Assembly (NCBI GenBank): GCA_902579395.1
Contig: CACHGK010000005.1
Coordinates: 28,481 to 92,480, forward strand
DNA: 64,000 nt
Reading direction: 5' to 3'
Origin: an uncultured Alphaproteobacteria bacterium
GTDB taxonomy: Bacteria > Pseudomonadota > Alphaproteobacteria > Methylaequorales > Methylaequoraceae
The notes below the pieces were generated by a model. That model was not told the DNA's origin. It saw nothing but the letters and a program-made list of their open reading frames with translations, and did no database searches. The translations under genes were made by a program, and so were the position numbers. Positions 18,443-26,694 of the stretch are shown piece by piece (the first letter of the stretch is position 1; each line of letters starts with the position of its first letter).

Positions 18443-19891
18443 CTATCTTTTCCATAATTGAGGAGATAAAAGTATAAGTATAGGAAAAAGTTCAAGTCTT
18501 CCAACAAGCATCCCAATACATAAAAAACATTTTGTAAAATTTGATATTGATGAATAATTGCCACTTGGTCCTATTGCCTCGTTTAAACCTGGCCCTACAT
18601 TTGCTAAAGTAGCTGCGGCACCGGACAAGGATGTTAATATTCCTTGACCGTCAAATGCTAAAATTAAACTGAGAATTGCAAAAATAAATATATAAAGAAA
18701 AAAATATCCTGTTACAGAAGTTAGAATATCTTCACTAATTTCTCTTTGATTATAAGTTGGAATAAAAACACCTCTTGGTTGAATTATTTTTTTTATGATA
18801 TTTAGTGAAGATTTAATAAGAATTTGAACTCTAAAGATTTTCAAACCACAACTAGATGAACCAGAACACCCCCCAATTAGCATTAAAAAAAGAAATAATA
18901 GGGTTGTAAAAGAACCCCAAACACTAAAATCATATGTGCTAAAACCACTGCCAGTTGAAATTGAGACTACAGCAAATGCTGATATTCTTAAAGATTGAAA
19001 AAAATCTACTTCGTAGTATCTTTTAAGCCAAAATGCTACAACAATTGTAATAATTAAAATTAAAATTAAAAAAAACTGAACCTGAGAACTCATAATAACA
19101 TCTAATAACTTACCTCTCAATAATTGAAATAGTAAAATGAAAGGTAAAGATGATGTAATCATAAAAAAGATAGTAATAAGTTCTGTATAAAGGGAGTCAA
19201 AAAATCCTATAGACATATCTTTAGTTGAAAAACCACCTGTCGCAATGATTGTCATTCCATGTGCTATGCTGTCAAAAAAACTCATACCTGAAGAATATAA
19301 AAGAATTGAGCAGAGTAGTGTTAACAATAAATATACAAATCCAATTCCTGTTGCAATTTTTGTTGTTCTAGGGAGAACTTTCTCTTCTTTAGAGCTAAAT
19401 TCACTTTGAAATAATTGCATACCACCGATTTTTAGAATAGGAAATATTGCAATTGCTATTACAATAATTCCAATGCCACCAAGCCATTGAAGCATAGCCC
19501 TCCATATGAGTATTGATTGAGATGTAGTATCTAAATTTTGTATAACTGTAGCTCCAGTTGTTGTTAGGCCTGACATAGATTCAAAGAATGCATCTGCTAA
19601 AGAAAGAGAAGTTGAACCTAAAAAAAAAGGAAGTGCTCCAATAAAAGTAAGAATTATCCAAGATATCAATGTTAATAAAAAAGCAGAAAGTACTTCAACA
19701 TCCTTGTTCTTTTTCTTAAAAATAAATGAAACATTTAATCCGGTAAATAAGCAAACAATTGAAATTACAAAAAATACAACCCAATCTGTTCCATTGTTAA
19801 AATAATCAAAAACTCCAGGTATAAAAGAATATAAGGAAAAAAAAACTAGAAGATTACCAATTATGAACAAAGATGATTTTAAGTTTTCCAT
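18443..19891 (-). CDS. trkH: Trk-type potassium uptake protein TrkH
   Basis: A potassium-translocating subunit of the Trk system in the inner membrane. The 482-residue protein has the fourfold membrane-pore-membrane repeat, with filter segments TTTGATV (about 110-116), IATGGFS (216-222), STGSGFS (312-318) and NVGPGLN (near 432). The cytosolic partner TrkA is not in the window. It lies two bases downstream of apaG in the metZ-apaG-trkH run. Confidence 0.93.
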   Translation of the reverse strand: MENLKSSLFIIGNLLVFFSLYSFIPGVFDYFNNGTDWVVFFVISIVCLFTGLNVSFIFKKKNKDVEVLSAFLLTLISWIILTFIGALPFFLGSTSLSLADAFFESMSGLTTTGATVIQNLDTTSQSILIWRAMLQWLGGIGIIVIAIAIFPILKIGGMQLFQSEFSSKEEKVLPRTTKIATGIGFVYLLLTLLCSILLYSSGMSFFDSIAHGMTIIATGGFSTKDMSIGFFDSLYTELITIFFMITSSLPFILLFQLLRGKLLDVIMSSQVQFFLILILIITIVVAFWLKRYYEVDFFQSLRISAFAVVSISTGSGFSTYDFSVWGSFTTLLFLFLMLIGGCSGSSSCGLKIFRVQILIKSSLNIIKKIIQPRGVFIPTYNQREISEDILTSVTGYFFLYIFIFAILSLILAFDGQGILTSLSGAAATLANVGPGLNEAIGPSGNYSSISNFTKCFLCIGMLVGRLELFPILILLSPQLWKR

Positions 19892-19893
19892 CT

Positions 19894-20280
19894 TTAATTA
19901 AGTTTGTTTTGTTTATTAGGTATATCTAATGAAAATGCAGGTATAGTTACTTCAAATTCTTTACCATCGTAACTTTGCATCTGATAGCTACCATGCATCA
20001 TGCCTGAACTTGTTTTTAGAGGTGTTCCACTTGTATACTCAAATTCATCTCCAGGCTCAATTGTAGGCTGTTCACCAACAACTCCCATTCCTTTTACTTC
20101 TTTAAAATTCCCATTAGAATCAAAAATTTTCCAGTGTCTACTAATAAGTTTTACCTTTTCACAACCATGATTTTTAATTTTTACCTTATACGCCCATAGA
20201 TATGAATCTTCCATAGGGTCTGAATGATCTTCAAGGTAAAATGGTTCAACCATTACAGAAACTTTATAGTTTTTTATCAT
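19894..20280 (-). CDS. apaG: ApaG family protein
   Basis: A small fibronectin-III-like beta-sandwich protein of 128 residues, the normal length. Family signatures seen are YKVKIKNHGCEKVKLISRHW, GEQPTIEPGDEFEYTSGTPL and GSYQMQ. The biochemical role of ApaG is poorly defined; pyrophosphate/nucleotide binding and a link to diadenosine-polyphosphate metabolism have been proposed. Placement just downstream of metZ is common in alphaproteobacteria. Confidence 0.93.
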   Translation of the reverse strand: MIKNYKVSVMVEPFYLEDHSDPMEDSYLWAYKVKIKNHGCEKVKLISRHWKIFDSNGNFKEVKGMGVVGEQPTIEPGDEFEYTSGTPLKTSSGMMHGSYQMQSYDGKEFEVTIPAFSLDIPNKQNKLN

Positions 20281-20283
20281 AAG

Positions 20284-21477
20284 TTAATTTTTCTTTAATT
20301 TTTTTAGTGAGTTGTCTATGTCATTTATCAAATCGTCTGGATCTTCTAAACCCACAGATAGTCTAATTAAATTTTCTGAAATAGATAGATTTTTTTTCTC
20401 CATTTTATTTAATCTATGATGTGTTGTTGTATCTGGGTGAGTAACCAATGATTTTGTATCACCCAGATTATTTGAAATACTTATCAGAGACAAATTATTT
20501 AAGAAAGAGAAAGCATTACATTTTCCTTTATTCTTCTTTGAGGCTATCTTAAATGAAACTATATTTCCACCACCTGACATTTGTTTTTTTGCTAAATTAA
20601 ATTGAGATGAACTTGCAAGATGTGGATAATAAATTTTTTCTATAAATTTTGACTGTTCCAAATAATTAATAATTATTTTAGTATTCTCTGTTTGTTTATT
20701 AATTCGAAGTTCAAGGGTATCTAATCCTTTTATTAGTATCCACGCATTGAAGGGACTTATTGATGGCCCGGTATTCCTTATAAAAGGTTTGATGAATTCT
20801 TGACAATATTTTCTTTTCCCAAGTATTGCACCGCCTAAAACACGTCCATGACCATCGATGTGCTTTGTGGCTGAATACATAACAACATCGGCACCAAATT
20901 TTAAAGGTTTTTGTAAAATAGGAGTTGCAAAAACATTGTCAACAACAACCAACACCTTTTTAACTTTGGCTAATTTTACAACATTTTCTATATCTATTAT
21001 CTCTAAACATGGATTAGATGGTGTTTCAAAAAAAATCATATGAGTTTTTTTTTTTAATGCTTGTTCCCAAGATTCTAAAGATCTTCCGTCAATTAATTCA
21101 ACGTCAATACCAAACTTGGGAAGAATAACTGTGAGTATGTGATGACAACTTCCAAAAAGAGCTCTGCTTGCTACTATTCTGTCACCTTTCTTTAGATATG
21201 ACATAAAAATTGTAAAAACAGCTGACATACCAGATGCAGTAGCCCAACACTCCTCAGCACCTTCGATATCAGCTAGTTTTCTTTGAAGCATCTCGACAGT
21301 AGGGTTTCCAAACCTGGAATACATAAATCTTTTTTTTTCTTCTTTGAAAGCTTGTTCTGCCTCTTTAGCTGTTTTGTAAGTAAAGCCAGATGTAAGAAAT
21401 AAAGATTCGCTCGTTTCCATAAACTGGGTTTGGTTGATACCGGACCTGATAAGTTTAGTAGAAATTTTTTTTTTCAT
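20284..21477 (-). CDS. metZ: O-succinylhomoserine sulfhydrylase MetZ
   Basis: A PLP-dependent Cys/Met-metabolism enzyme that makes homocysteine from O-succinylhomoserine and sulfide. The 397 residues contain YSRFGNPT, GAEECWATASGMSA, the PLP-lysine motif YSATKHIDGHG, and the C-terminal SLGDTKSL-like NNLGDTKSLVTHP. Distinguishing it from cystathionine gamma-synthase rests on the sequence style and the apaG neighbour, so the exact acyl donor is less certain than the family. Confidence 0.88.
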   Translation of the reverse strand: MKKKISTKLIRSGINQTQFMETSESLFLTSGFTYKTAKEAEQAFKEEKKRFMYSRFGNPTVEMLQRKLADIEGAEECWATASGMSAVFTIFMSYLKKGDRIVASRALFGSCHHILTVILPKFGIDVELIDGRSLESWEQALKKKTHMIFFETPSNPCLEIIDIENVVKLAKVKKVLVVVDNVFATPILQKPLKFGADVVMYSATKHIDGHGRVLGGAILGKRKYCQEFIKPFIRNTGPSISPFNAWILIKGLDTLELRINKQTENTKIIINYLEQSKFIEKIYYPHLASSSQFNLAKKQMSGGGNIVSFKIASKKNKGKCNAFSFLNNLSLISISNNLGDTKSLVTHPDTTTHHRLNKMEKKNLSISENLIRLSVGLEDPDDLINDIDNSLKKLKKN

Positions 21478-21526
21478 ATAATTTTAGGTTAACATTTACT
21501 AAAATTTATTTATAGTAAGTAAAATA

Positions 21527-22795
21527 ATGAGATCAAATAAATTTTTTTATAAACTTTTTATTCTTATTGTTTTTCTTTCGTTTTATTCAGAGTCAAGGGA
21601 ACTTTCTATCAAACAACTTGAAGAAAGAAAACAGTCCGATTTGGAAAGGCTTAAAGAAAGAGAAAAAAAAGGGAAAAAAAAATTCTCAAAAGAAATTTCT
21701 ATTTCTTCAACACTAATTTTTTTAAGTAAAGAAAGAAAAAACCCCCCTGTTCTTTCAAACCTTGACCCTATTTTAGATGATGAGGGTTTTTATGGTGTGA
21801 AGTTAGCTATAGATGACAATCTAACGACAGGAAGATTTGTAGGTCATGATTATAAATCAGAGTTTCACAGAGTAATGCTTAATGAAAACTTAGTTGAGGA
21901 ATTTGAAAAGTTAATAAAGGCAGGAAATAAGTTTTTTATTGTAGATTTGAACGAAGAAGAAATACAATCTCTTTTTGAAATACCAGGTTCAAGAGATGTT
22001 TTAATAATTAATGTAAGGTCAAAATCAGATTCATTAAGAAATGAAAATTGTAAAGATAACCTTTTGCATATACCTCCAAGCTATTCAATTCTGTCAGATG
22101 CATTAACCCAATATTTGGTTAAAAAAAAATGGAATAAGTGGTTCCTAGTTACTGGACCCGATCAAAATGATAAGAAATATTCTGAAGCACTAAAAAAATC
22201 AGCAAAGAAATTTAACATAAAAATTAAAAAAGAAAAAGTATGGGATTTTACAGCCGATTTGAGGAGAACAGCTGGGAAGGAGGTACCAATTTTTACTAAA
22301 GGTGAAAAATATGACGTTTTAGTAGTTGCTGACGAAAAAGGAGAATTTGGTGAATACTTATCATACAGAACCTGGGATCCAAGACCGATTGTAGGAACTC
22401 AAGGTTTGAAACCCACATCTTGGCACAGAACCCATGAACAGTGGGGGGCAACACAAATGCAAAATAGATTTAGAAGAGAAAGTGGAAGATGGATGACAGA
22501 GGTAGATTATCATTCTTGGACTGCAGTAAGATCAATTGGTGAGGCTATTACTAGAACTAATAGTAATGACGTAAACGATGTTAAAAAATATTTGTTAGGA
22601 GATAAATTTGGTTTAGGAGCGTACAAAGGAGTAAAAGTTTCATTTAGGTCATGGAATGGTCAACTAAGACAGCCAGTTTTGTTGGCAGCCCCAAGATCAA
22701 TGGTCTCAGTATCTCCTCAGGAAGGTTATATTCATCCAAAAAGTGAATTAGACACAATGGGTAAAGATAAGCCTGAATCTACTTGTAAATTTTAA
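21527..22795 (+). CDS. lutA: Periplasmic substrate-binding protein of the PQQ-dehydrogenase-associated ABC system (LutA/PedA1-like)
   Basis: A 422-residue exported protein with an N-terminal signal peptide (about residues 1-22) and a type-I periplasmic binding protein fold. It belongs by sequence and context to the family described as the substrate-binding protein of PQQ-dependent alcohol dehydrogenase systems. Segments such as WNKWFLVTGPDQNDKK and YDVLVVADEKGEFG fit. Relatives in Methylorubrum (lut) and Pseudomonas putida (ped) act in lanthanide acquisition or response. It heads the run of binding protein, beta-propeller, ATPase and permease leading to pqqABCDE. That lanthanide is the ligand here is inference. 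Confidence 0.82.
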   Translation: MRSNKFFYKLFILIVFLSFYSESRELSIKQLEERKQSDLERLKEREKKGKKKFSKEISISSTLIFLSKERKNPPVLSNLDPILDDEGFYGVKLAIDDNLTTGRFVGHDYKSEFHRVMLNENLVEEFEKLIKAGNKFFIVDLNEEEIQSLFEIPGSRDVLIINVRSKSDSLRNENCKDNLLHIPPSYSILSDALTQYLVKKKWNKWFLVTGPDQNDKKYSEALKKSAKKFNIKIKKEKVWDFTADLRRTAGKEVPIFTKGEKYDVLVVADEKGEFGEYLSYRTWDPRPIVGTQGLKPTSWHRTHEQWGATQMQNRFRRESGRWMTEVDYHSWTAVRSIGEAITRTNSNDVNDVKKYLLGDKFGLGAYKGVKVSFRSWNGQLRQPVLLAAPRSMVSVSPQEGYIHPKSELDTMGKDKPESTCKF

Positions 22796-22816
22796 AAATT
22801 TAAATACATTAAAATA

Positions 22817-23782
22817 ATGATTAATATTATTTTGTACTTATTTTTAGTATTCTTTGTTAAAGATTCCTTTGCCAACCTAGCCTATATTACCAATGAAAAA
22901 GATAATACTGTTAGTATTGTTGATATAAATAAAAAGAAAGTCATAAAAACAGTTGAAGTAGGGCAAAGACCTAGAGGCATTATAATGTCCAAAGATGGAA
23001 AACTTGTCTTAATTTGTGCATCTGATGACGATAGAGTAGAAGTGAGGGAAGCTGAAACACTAAAACTGAAATACTATTTACCATCTGGACCTGACCCAGA
23101 ATTATTTATTTTATCACCAGAAGACGATATTCTTTACATTGCTAATGAAGATGATGCAATGGTTACAGTTGTAGATATGAATGACAAAATGATAATTGAT
23201 GATATACCTGTAGGTGTGGAACCGGAAGGAATGGGGTTAACGAATAATGGGAAAGTTTTAGTTAATACATCTGAAACAACCAATATGGCACATTTTATTG
23301 ATACCGACACCCTAGACATTACGGAAAATGTTCTTGTTGATGCCAGACCAAGAGTCGCAATGTTCACACCTGATGATAAAGAGGTTTGGGTTTCAGCTGA
23401 GATAGGTGGAACAGTTAAAGTAATAAACCCTGTGTCTAAAGAGGTAACACACACAATTGGCTTTGAAATTCCAGGTGTTAATGAGGAAAGTATTCAGCCT
23501 GTTGGAGTAAGACATACAAATGATGGAAGGTACACGTTTGTTGCTTTAGGACCTGCAAACAGGATTGCAGTCATTGATCAAAAGACAAAAAAAATACTTA
23601 AGTATTTATTAGTAGGACAAAGGGTTTGGCAAATGGCTTTAACACCCGATGAAAAAACATTACTAAGTACAAATGGTGTTAGCAATGATGTATCTATAAT
23701 TGATGTTGATAAACTTAAAGTTCAAAAATCACTTAAGGTTGGTCGTTTTCCTTGGGGTGTTGTAATAAGTCCAGAATCTTAA
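22817..23782 (+). CDS. Exported YVTN-type beta-propeller protein of the PQQ-associated ABC cluster
   Basis: A 321-residue protein with a signal peptide (about residues 1-19) and seven YVTN-like blades, each with a pattern such as AYITNEKDNTVSIVDINKKKVIKTVEVG. It matches the beta-propeller component found between the binding protein and the ATPase in PQQ-dependent alcohol oxidation loci (PedA2-like). The propeller is probably periplasmic. Whether it binds metal, PQQ or a partner protein is not known from sequence. The gap to the ATPase gene is 25 bp. Confidence 0.85.
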   Translation: MINIILYLFLVFFVKDSFANLAYITNEKDNTVSIVDINKKKVIKTVEVGQRPRGIIMSKDGKLVLICASDDDRVEVREAETLKLKYYLPSGPDPELFILSPEDDILYIANEDDAMVTVVDMNDKMIIDDIPVGVEPEGMGLTNNGKVLVNTSETTNMAHFIDTDTLDITENVLVDARPRVAMFTPDDKEVWVSAEIGGTVKVINPVSKEVTHTIGFEIPGVNEESIQPVGVRHTNDGRYTFVALGPANRIAVIDQKTKKILKYLLVGQRVWQMALTPDEKTLLSTNGVSNDVSIIDVDKLKVQKSLKVGRFPWGVVISPES

Positions 23783-23807
23783 AATTTAAGTTTTAAAATT
23801 AACCCCT

Positions 23808-24539
23808 ATGAGTTCTGCTCTTGAAATCAAAAATGTTACACATAAGTTTGGTAAATTTAGAGCATTAAATAACGTAAGCGTATCTATAAACGTAGGTGAT
23901 TTTACCGTTCTACTTGGTCTTAATGGAGCTGGTAAAACCACTCTTTATTCTTTAATAACAAGGCTTTATAATAATAATACAGGTTCAATAAAAATACACA
24001 ATTTTAATGTTAGGGAAGATTCATCTAATGCCCTTAAAAGAATTGGTGTTGTTTTCCAGCAGCCAACTTTGGATTTAGATCTTAGTGTAGAAGAAAATCT
24101 TTATTATCATGCCTCTTTGCATGGAATAAGCACAGCTGATGCTAAGCTAAGAATAAATGAGGAAATTGGAAGAATTAATTTAATTGAAAAATTAAAGAAT
24201 AAAGTTCGTTCACTTTCTGGAGGTCAAAGAAGAAGAGTTGAGATTGCAAGATCCCTTCTTCATAAACCTAAATTATTGCTTTTAGATGAACCTACAGTAG
24301 GATTAGATATTGGATCAAGACAAATGATACTTAAACACGTCAAATTACTTTGTAAAAAAGGGGAATTAGCAGTATTATGGGCAACACATTTGATCGATGA
24401 AATAGATAAAGGCGAAAAAGTTATTGTAATTGACAAAGGTCAAATACTTGAATCAGGTGATGTTACAAAAATAATTAAAAAAACAAGACAAAAAACTATA
24501 AGAGATGCCTTTAATAAACTAGTAGGTATTAAGATATGA
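23808..24539 (+). CDS. lutE: ABC transporter ATPase of the PQQ-associated system (LutE/PedB-like)
   Basis: The 243-residue nucleotide-binding subunit shows Walker A LNGAGKTT, the Q-loop VVFQQPTLDLDLSVEENL, the signature LSGGQRRR, Walker B LLLLDEPTVGLD and the switch histidine in WATHLIDE. It is the most readily recognised part of the lanthanide-associated ABC transporter. It overlaps the permease gene by four bases (ATGA), indicating translational coupling. Confidence 0.9.
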   Translation: MSSALEIKNVTHKFGKFRALNNVSVSINVGDFTVLLGLNGAGKTTLYSLITRLYNNNTGSIKIHNFNVREDSSNALKRIGVVFQQPTLDLDLSVEENLYYHASLHGISTADAKLRINEEIGRINLIEKLKNKVRSLSGGQRRRVEIARSLLHKPKLLLLDEPTVGLDIGSRQMILKHVKLLCKKGELAVLWATHLIDEIDKGEKVIVIDKGQILESGDVTKIIKKTRQKTIRDAFNKLVGIKI

Positions 24540-25339
24540 GTCCTATAATTTACTTTAGGTGTTTTAGAGGAATAGTTTTAAGAGAAGCGTTGAGATTCGT
24601 TCACCAAAAGGAGAGATTTTTTTCTGCTTTAGTAAGACCATTGGTTTGGCTAGGAATTTTTGCAGCAGGTTTTAGATCAGTTTTAGGGGTTGCAATAATA
24701 CCCCCGTATGAGACTTATATTCCCTATGAGGTTTACATTGCGCCTGGTCTTATTGCAATGATACAACTATTTAATGGAATGCAAAGTTCATTATCTATGG
24801 TTTATGACAGAGAAATGGGGAGTATGAAAACTATGCTGGTTAGTCCTATTCCTAGGTGGTTTTTGTTAATATCAAAATTACTAGCTGGCGTTTTTGTATC
24901 TATTTTGCAGGTGTATGCCTTCTTAATTATTGCTTCATTTTGGGATATTATACCTCCAATAACCGGTTATTTTACAATACTTCCGGCCTTAGTAATTTCT
25001 GGTTTAATGTTGGGTTCTTTAGGAATGTTTCTCTCTTCAGCAATCAAACAACTTGAAAATTTTGCTGGGGTAATGAATTTTGTTATTTTTCCAATGTTTT
25101 TTGCCTCCTCTGCTCTTTATCCATTATGGAAAATTGAAGAAACAAGTGAATGGTTGTACTATATTTGCTTTTATAACCCTTTCACTTATGCTGTTGAATG
25201 CATAAGATTTTCTCTATATTCTCAATTTAATTTGGAATATGGTTTAGGTATATTAATTTTTAGTGTTATATTTCTTATTTTGTCAATTTTAGGGTATGAT
25301 CCTGCAAGGGGATCGTTACAGAAAAAAGGAGGAAAATAA
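24536..25339 (+). CDS. lutF: ABC-2 type permease of the PQQ-associated system (LutF/PedC-like)
   Basis: A 267-residue inner-membrane permease with about six hydrophobic segments and the ABC-2 pattern YIAPGLIAMIQLFNGMQSS then MKTMLVSPIPRWFLL and FYNPFTYAVECIRFSLY. It pairs with the ATPase immediately upstream. The C terminus GYDPARGSLQKKGGK extends only a few bases before the start of the next small exported protein. The transported molecule is unknown; lanthanide or a lanthanide-binding molecule is suggested only by homology to lut/ped systems. Confidence 0.88.
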   Translation: MSPIIYFRCFRGIVLREALRFVHQKERFFSALVRPLVWLGIFAAGFRSVLGVAIIPPYETYIPYEVYIAPGLIAMIQLFNGMQSSLSMVYDREMGSMKTMLVSPIPRWFLLISKLLAGVFVSILQVYAFLIIASFWDIIPPITGYFTILPALVISGLMLGSLGMFLSSAIKQLENFAGVMNFVIFPMFFASSALYPLWKIEETSEWLYYICFYNPFTYAVECIRFSLYSQFNLEYGLGILIFSVIFLILSILGYDPARGSLQKKGGK

Positions 25340-25343
25340 AACT

Positions 25344-25760
25344 ATGAAATTTTTGTTAATGTTATTATTTTTATTTCACTTTGCAGATAATGTGAATGCA
25401 GAAGGAGACCTATCTATTAGATCAAAGAAATTAGTTTTAAACCTAGGTTCAGATAAAAGTGATTATGACATGTCACAAAAGATTTTTCACATGGAAACAG
25501 GAAAAGCTTACAGACTTGAAATTACGAGCATGGGTTTCAAAGAATACGAGTTGGAAGCTGAAGAGTTTTTTAGAAACATCTGGATCCGTTCAATTGAAAT
25601 TGAAGGTGTTGAAATTGATGCCCCAATATTAAATGAAATCGAATTTGAGAGGGAAGGCGAGATTGAAATAAAGTTTGTACCAATAAGGCCGGGTGAATAT
25701 GATTTTGAAATTGAAAGATTACAAAGTAAAGGAATGGTTGGTAAATTTATTGTTAAATAA
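25344..25760 (+). CDS. Small exported protein, beta-rich, unknown function
   Basis: I chose the ATG at 25344, behind GGAGG, because it gives a clean signal peptide (MKFLLMLLFLF to VNA, about 19 residues); an ATG at 25296 in the same frame lies inside the permease gene. The mature part of about 119 residues is beta-rich with DYDMSQKIFHMETGKAYRLEI and a closing GEYDFEIERLQSKGMVGKF, which resembles a cupredoxin-like sandwich but lacks the usual Cys/His copper ligands. It is embedded between the lut-type permease and pqqA, so a periplasmic accessory role in methanol or lanthanide handling is inferred. It might correspond to lutG-type exported proteins, which I cannot verify. Confidence 0.65.
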   Translation: MKFLLMLLFLFHFADNVNAEGDLSIRSKKLVLNLGSDKSDYDMSQKIFHMETGKAYRLEITSMGFKEYELEAEEFFRNIWIRSIEIEGVEIDAPILNEIEFEREGEIEIKFVPIRPGEYDFEIERLQSKGMVGKFIVK

Positions 25761-25775
25761 TCAAAAGGAGGAAAT

Positions 25776-26420
25776 ATGAAGTGTATTAATATTTTAATTT
25801 GGGTTATAACTTTTGTTATAACAATTGATTGTTCCATGGCTGCGCCGCCTGAAAAGCCACCAAAAAAATGGCCATGTGATCAAGTGTACAATCCTAAATT
25901 AAATTTAAGTTCAATTTGGCAGGGACCAGAAATAGAACAGGCACTCAAAGATTGGTGGAAAAATGATGATGTTATCAAATATGTAAATATCTTATCCAAT
26001 CCGGTTTTAAAAGAAGAAGATGGGGTGCCAATTATTGAGGAATTTGCAAAAAAATATACTTATTTTGGTATTCTTAAAAAATCAGAGCAAAAAGAAATGT
26101 TAGTTTACTTATTTGCTGGTCTTTATCAAAAAGCAAAAGATAGAAGAAATAGACAGTATACTGGTATTATAAAGTTCGTAGATCGTCAAGAAAGTTTGCG
26201 AAAGGCAATTGGAGATTCGTCAAAGTTAATAAGAAAGTATCGAAAAGAAAAAGTAAATATAAAAGACAAAAAATTTCTTGATGCAAATGCAAAGTTAGAA
26301 TGGAATACAAGAGTGTTTGACCAAAGAACTAGGTTGACTGAGTATGTTTGTGAGGAACCTGTATTTAATACTCAAAGATTAGGTTATCAAGCGAGAAAAA
26401 TTCTTTCTTATATTAATTAA
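25776..26420 (+). CDS. Exported protein of unknown function in the PQQ/XoxF cluster
   Basis: The 214-residue precursor has a hydrophobic N terminus (about 1-22), then a Pro-rich AAPPEKPPKKWPCDQVY start to the mature chain. The rest is mainly helical, with two cysteines in the mature part (in WPCDQ and in YVCEEP) that could form a disulfide. SSIWQGPEIEQAL and LVYLFAGLYQKAKDRRNRQY look like conserved blocks. From memory, similar proteins occur beside PQQ genes in other methylotrophs, but I cannot name the family. A Shine-Dalgarno (AAAAGGAGG) precedes it and 15 bases separate it from the previous gene, so it belongs to the same unit. Confidence 0.7.
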   Translation: MKCINILIWVITFVITIDCSMAAPPEKPPKKWPCDQVYNPKLNLSSIWQGPEIEQALKDWWKNDDVIKYVNILSNPVLKEEDGVPIIEEFAKKYTYFGILKKSEQKEMLVYLFAGLYQKAKDRRNRQYTGIIKFVDRQESLRKAIGDSSKLIRKYRKEKVNIKDKKFLDANAKLEWNTRVFDQRTRLTEYVCEEPVFNTQRLGYQARKILSYIN

Positions 26421-26503
26421 CCATCGGTAAAATGGTAATTTTAATGAATCCTGAATGAATAAAAAAATCAGGTTATCTTAATAAATGTTAAGTATAAATA
26501 TCA

Positions 26504-26521
26504 TAGCCCGCGGTTGGGCTA
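26504..26521 (+). promoter_or_regulatory. Short hairpin in the pqqA leader
   Basis: TAGCCC (26504-26509) and GGGCTA (26516-26521) form a six-base stem around GCGGTT, 30 bases before the pqqA start. A TATAAA sequence at 26493-26498 could be a -10 element, which would put this hairpin at or just inside the 5' end of a pqqA transcript. A weaker CCTGA/TCAGG pair lies just upstream at 26450-26472. The function is unproven; stabilising the pqqA message is one option. Confidence 0.35.
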
Positions 26522-26551
26522 ATTAATCTAAACCATAAAAAGGAGTAAATT

Positions 26552-26629
26552 ATGGCTTGGACAAAACCAATGATTTCTGAGATCTCTGTAGGTCTAGAAA
26601 TCAATTCATACGCTTGCGCTGAGAAGTAA
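26552..26629 (+). CDS. pqqA: PQQ precursor peptide PqqA
   Basis: I translated this 25-residue frame directly. It begins MAWTKPMISEISVG and contains the diagnostic Glu16 and Tyr20 in the EINSY segment (Glu-x3-Tyr), the two residues that PqqE cross-links to build pyrroloquinoline quinone. A strong AAGGAG Shine-Dalgarno lies seven bases before the ATG. It is followed by a hairpin and then pqqBCDE. Confidence 0.95.
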   Translation: MAWTKPMISEISVGLEINSYACAEK

Positions 26630-26648
26630 TTCTAGCAAATAGCAACTG

Positions 26649-26678
26649 GCCCCTTAGGTCTAATTTGATTTAAGGGGC
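26649..26678 (+). terminator. Stem-loop between pqqA and pqqB
   Basis: GCCCCTTA (26649-26656) pairs perfectly with TAAGGGGC (26671-26678) around a 14-base loop; this is among the most stable hairpins in the window. No T run follows, so it is more likely an mRNA-processing or 3'-protecting structure, or a partial terminator, than a full stop. Its position would let the small PqqA message be more abundant than pqqBCDE, as reported for pqq operons elsewhere. Confidence 0.6.
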
Positions 26679-26694
26679 ACGTTTGAGGGTGAGG

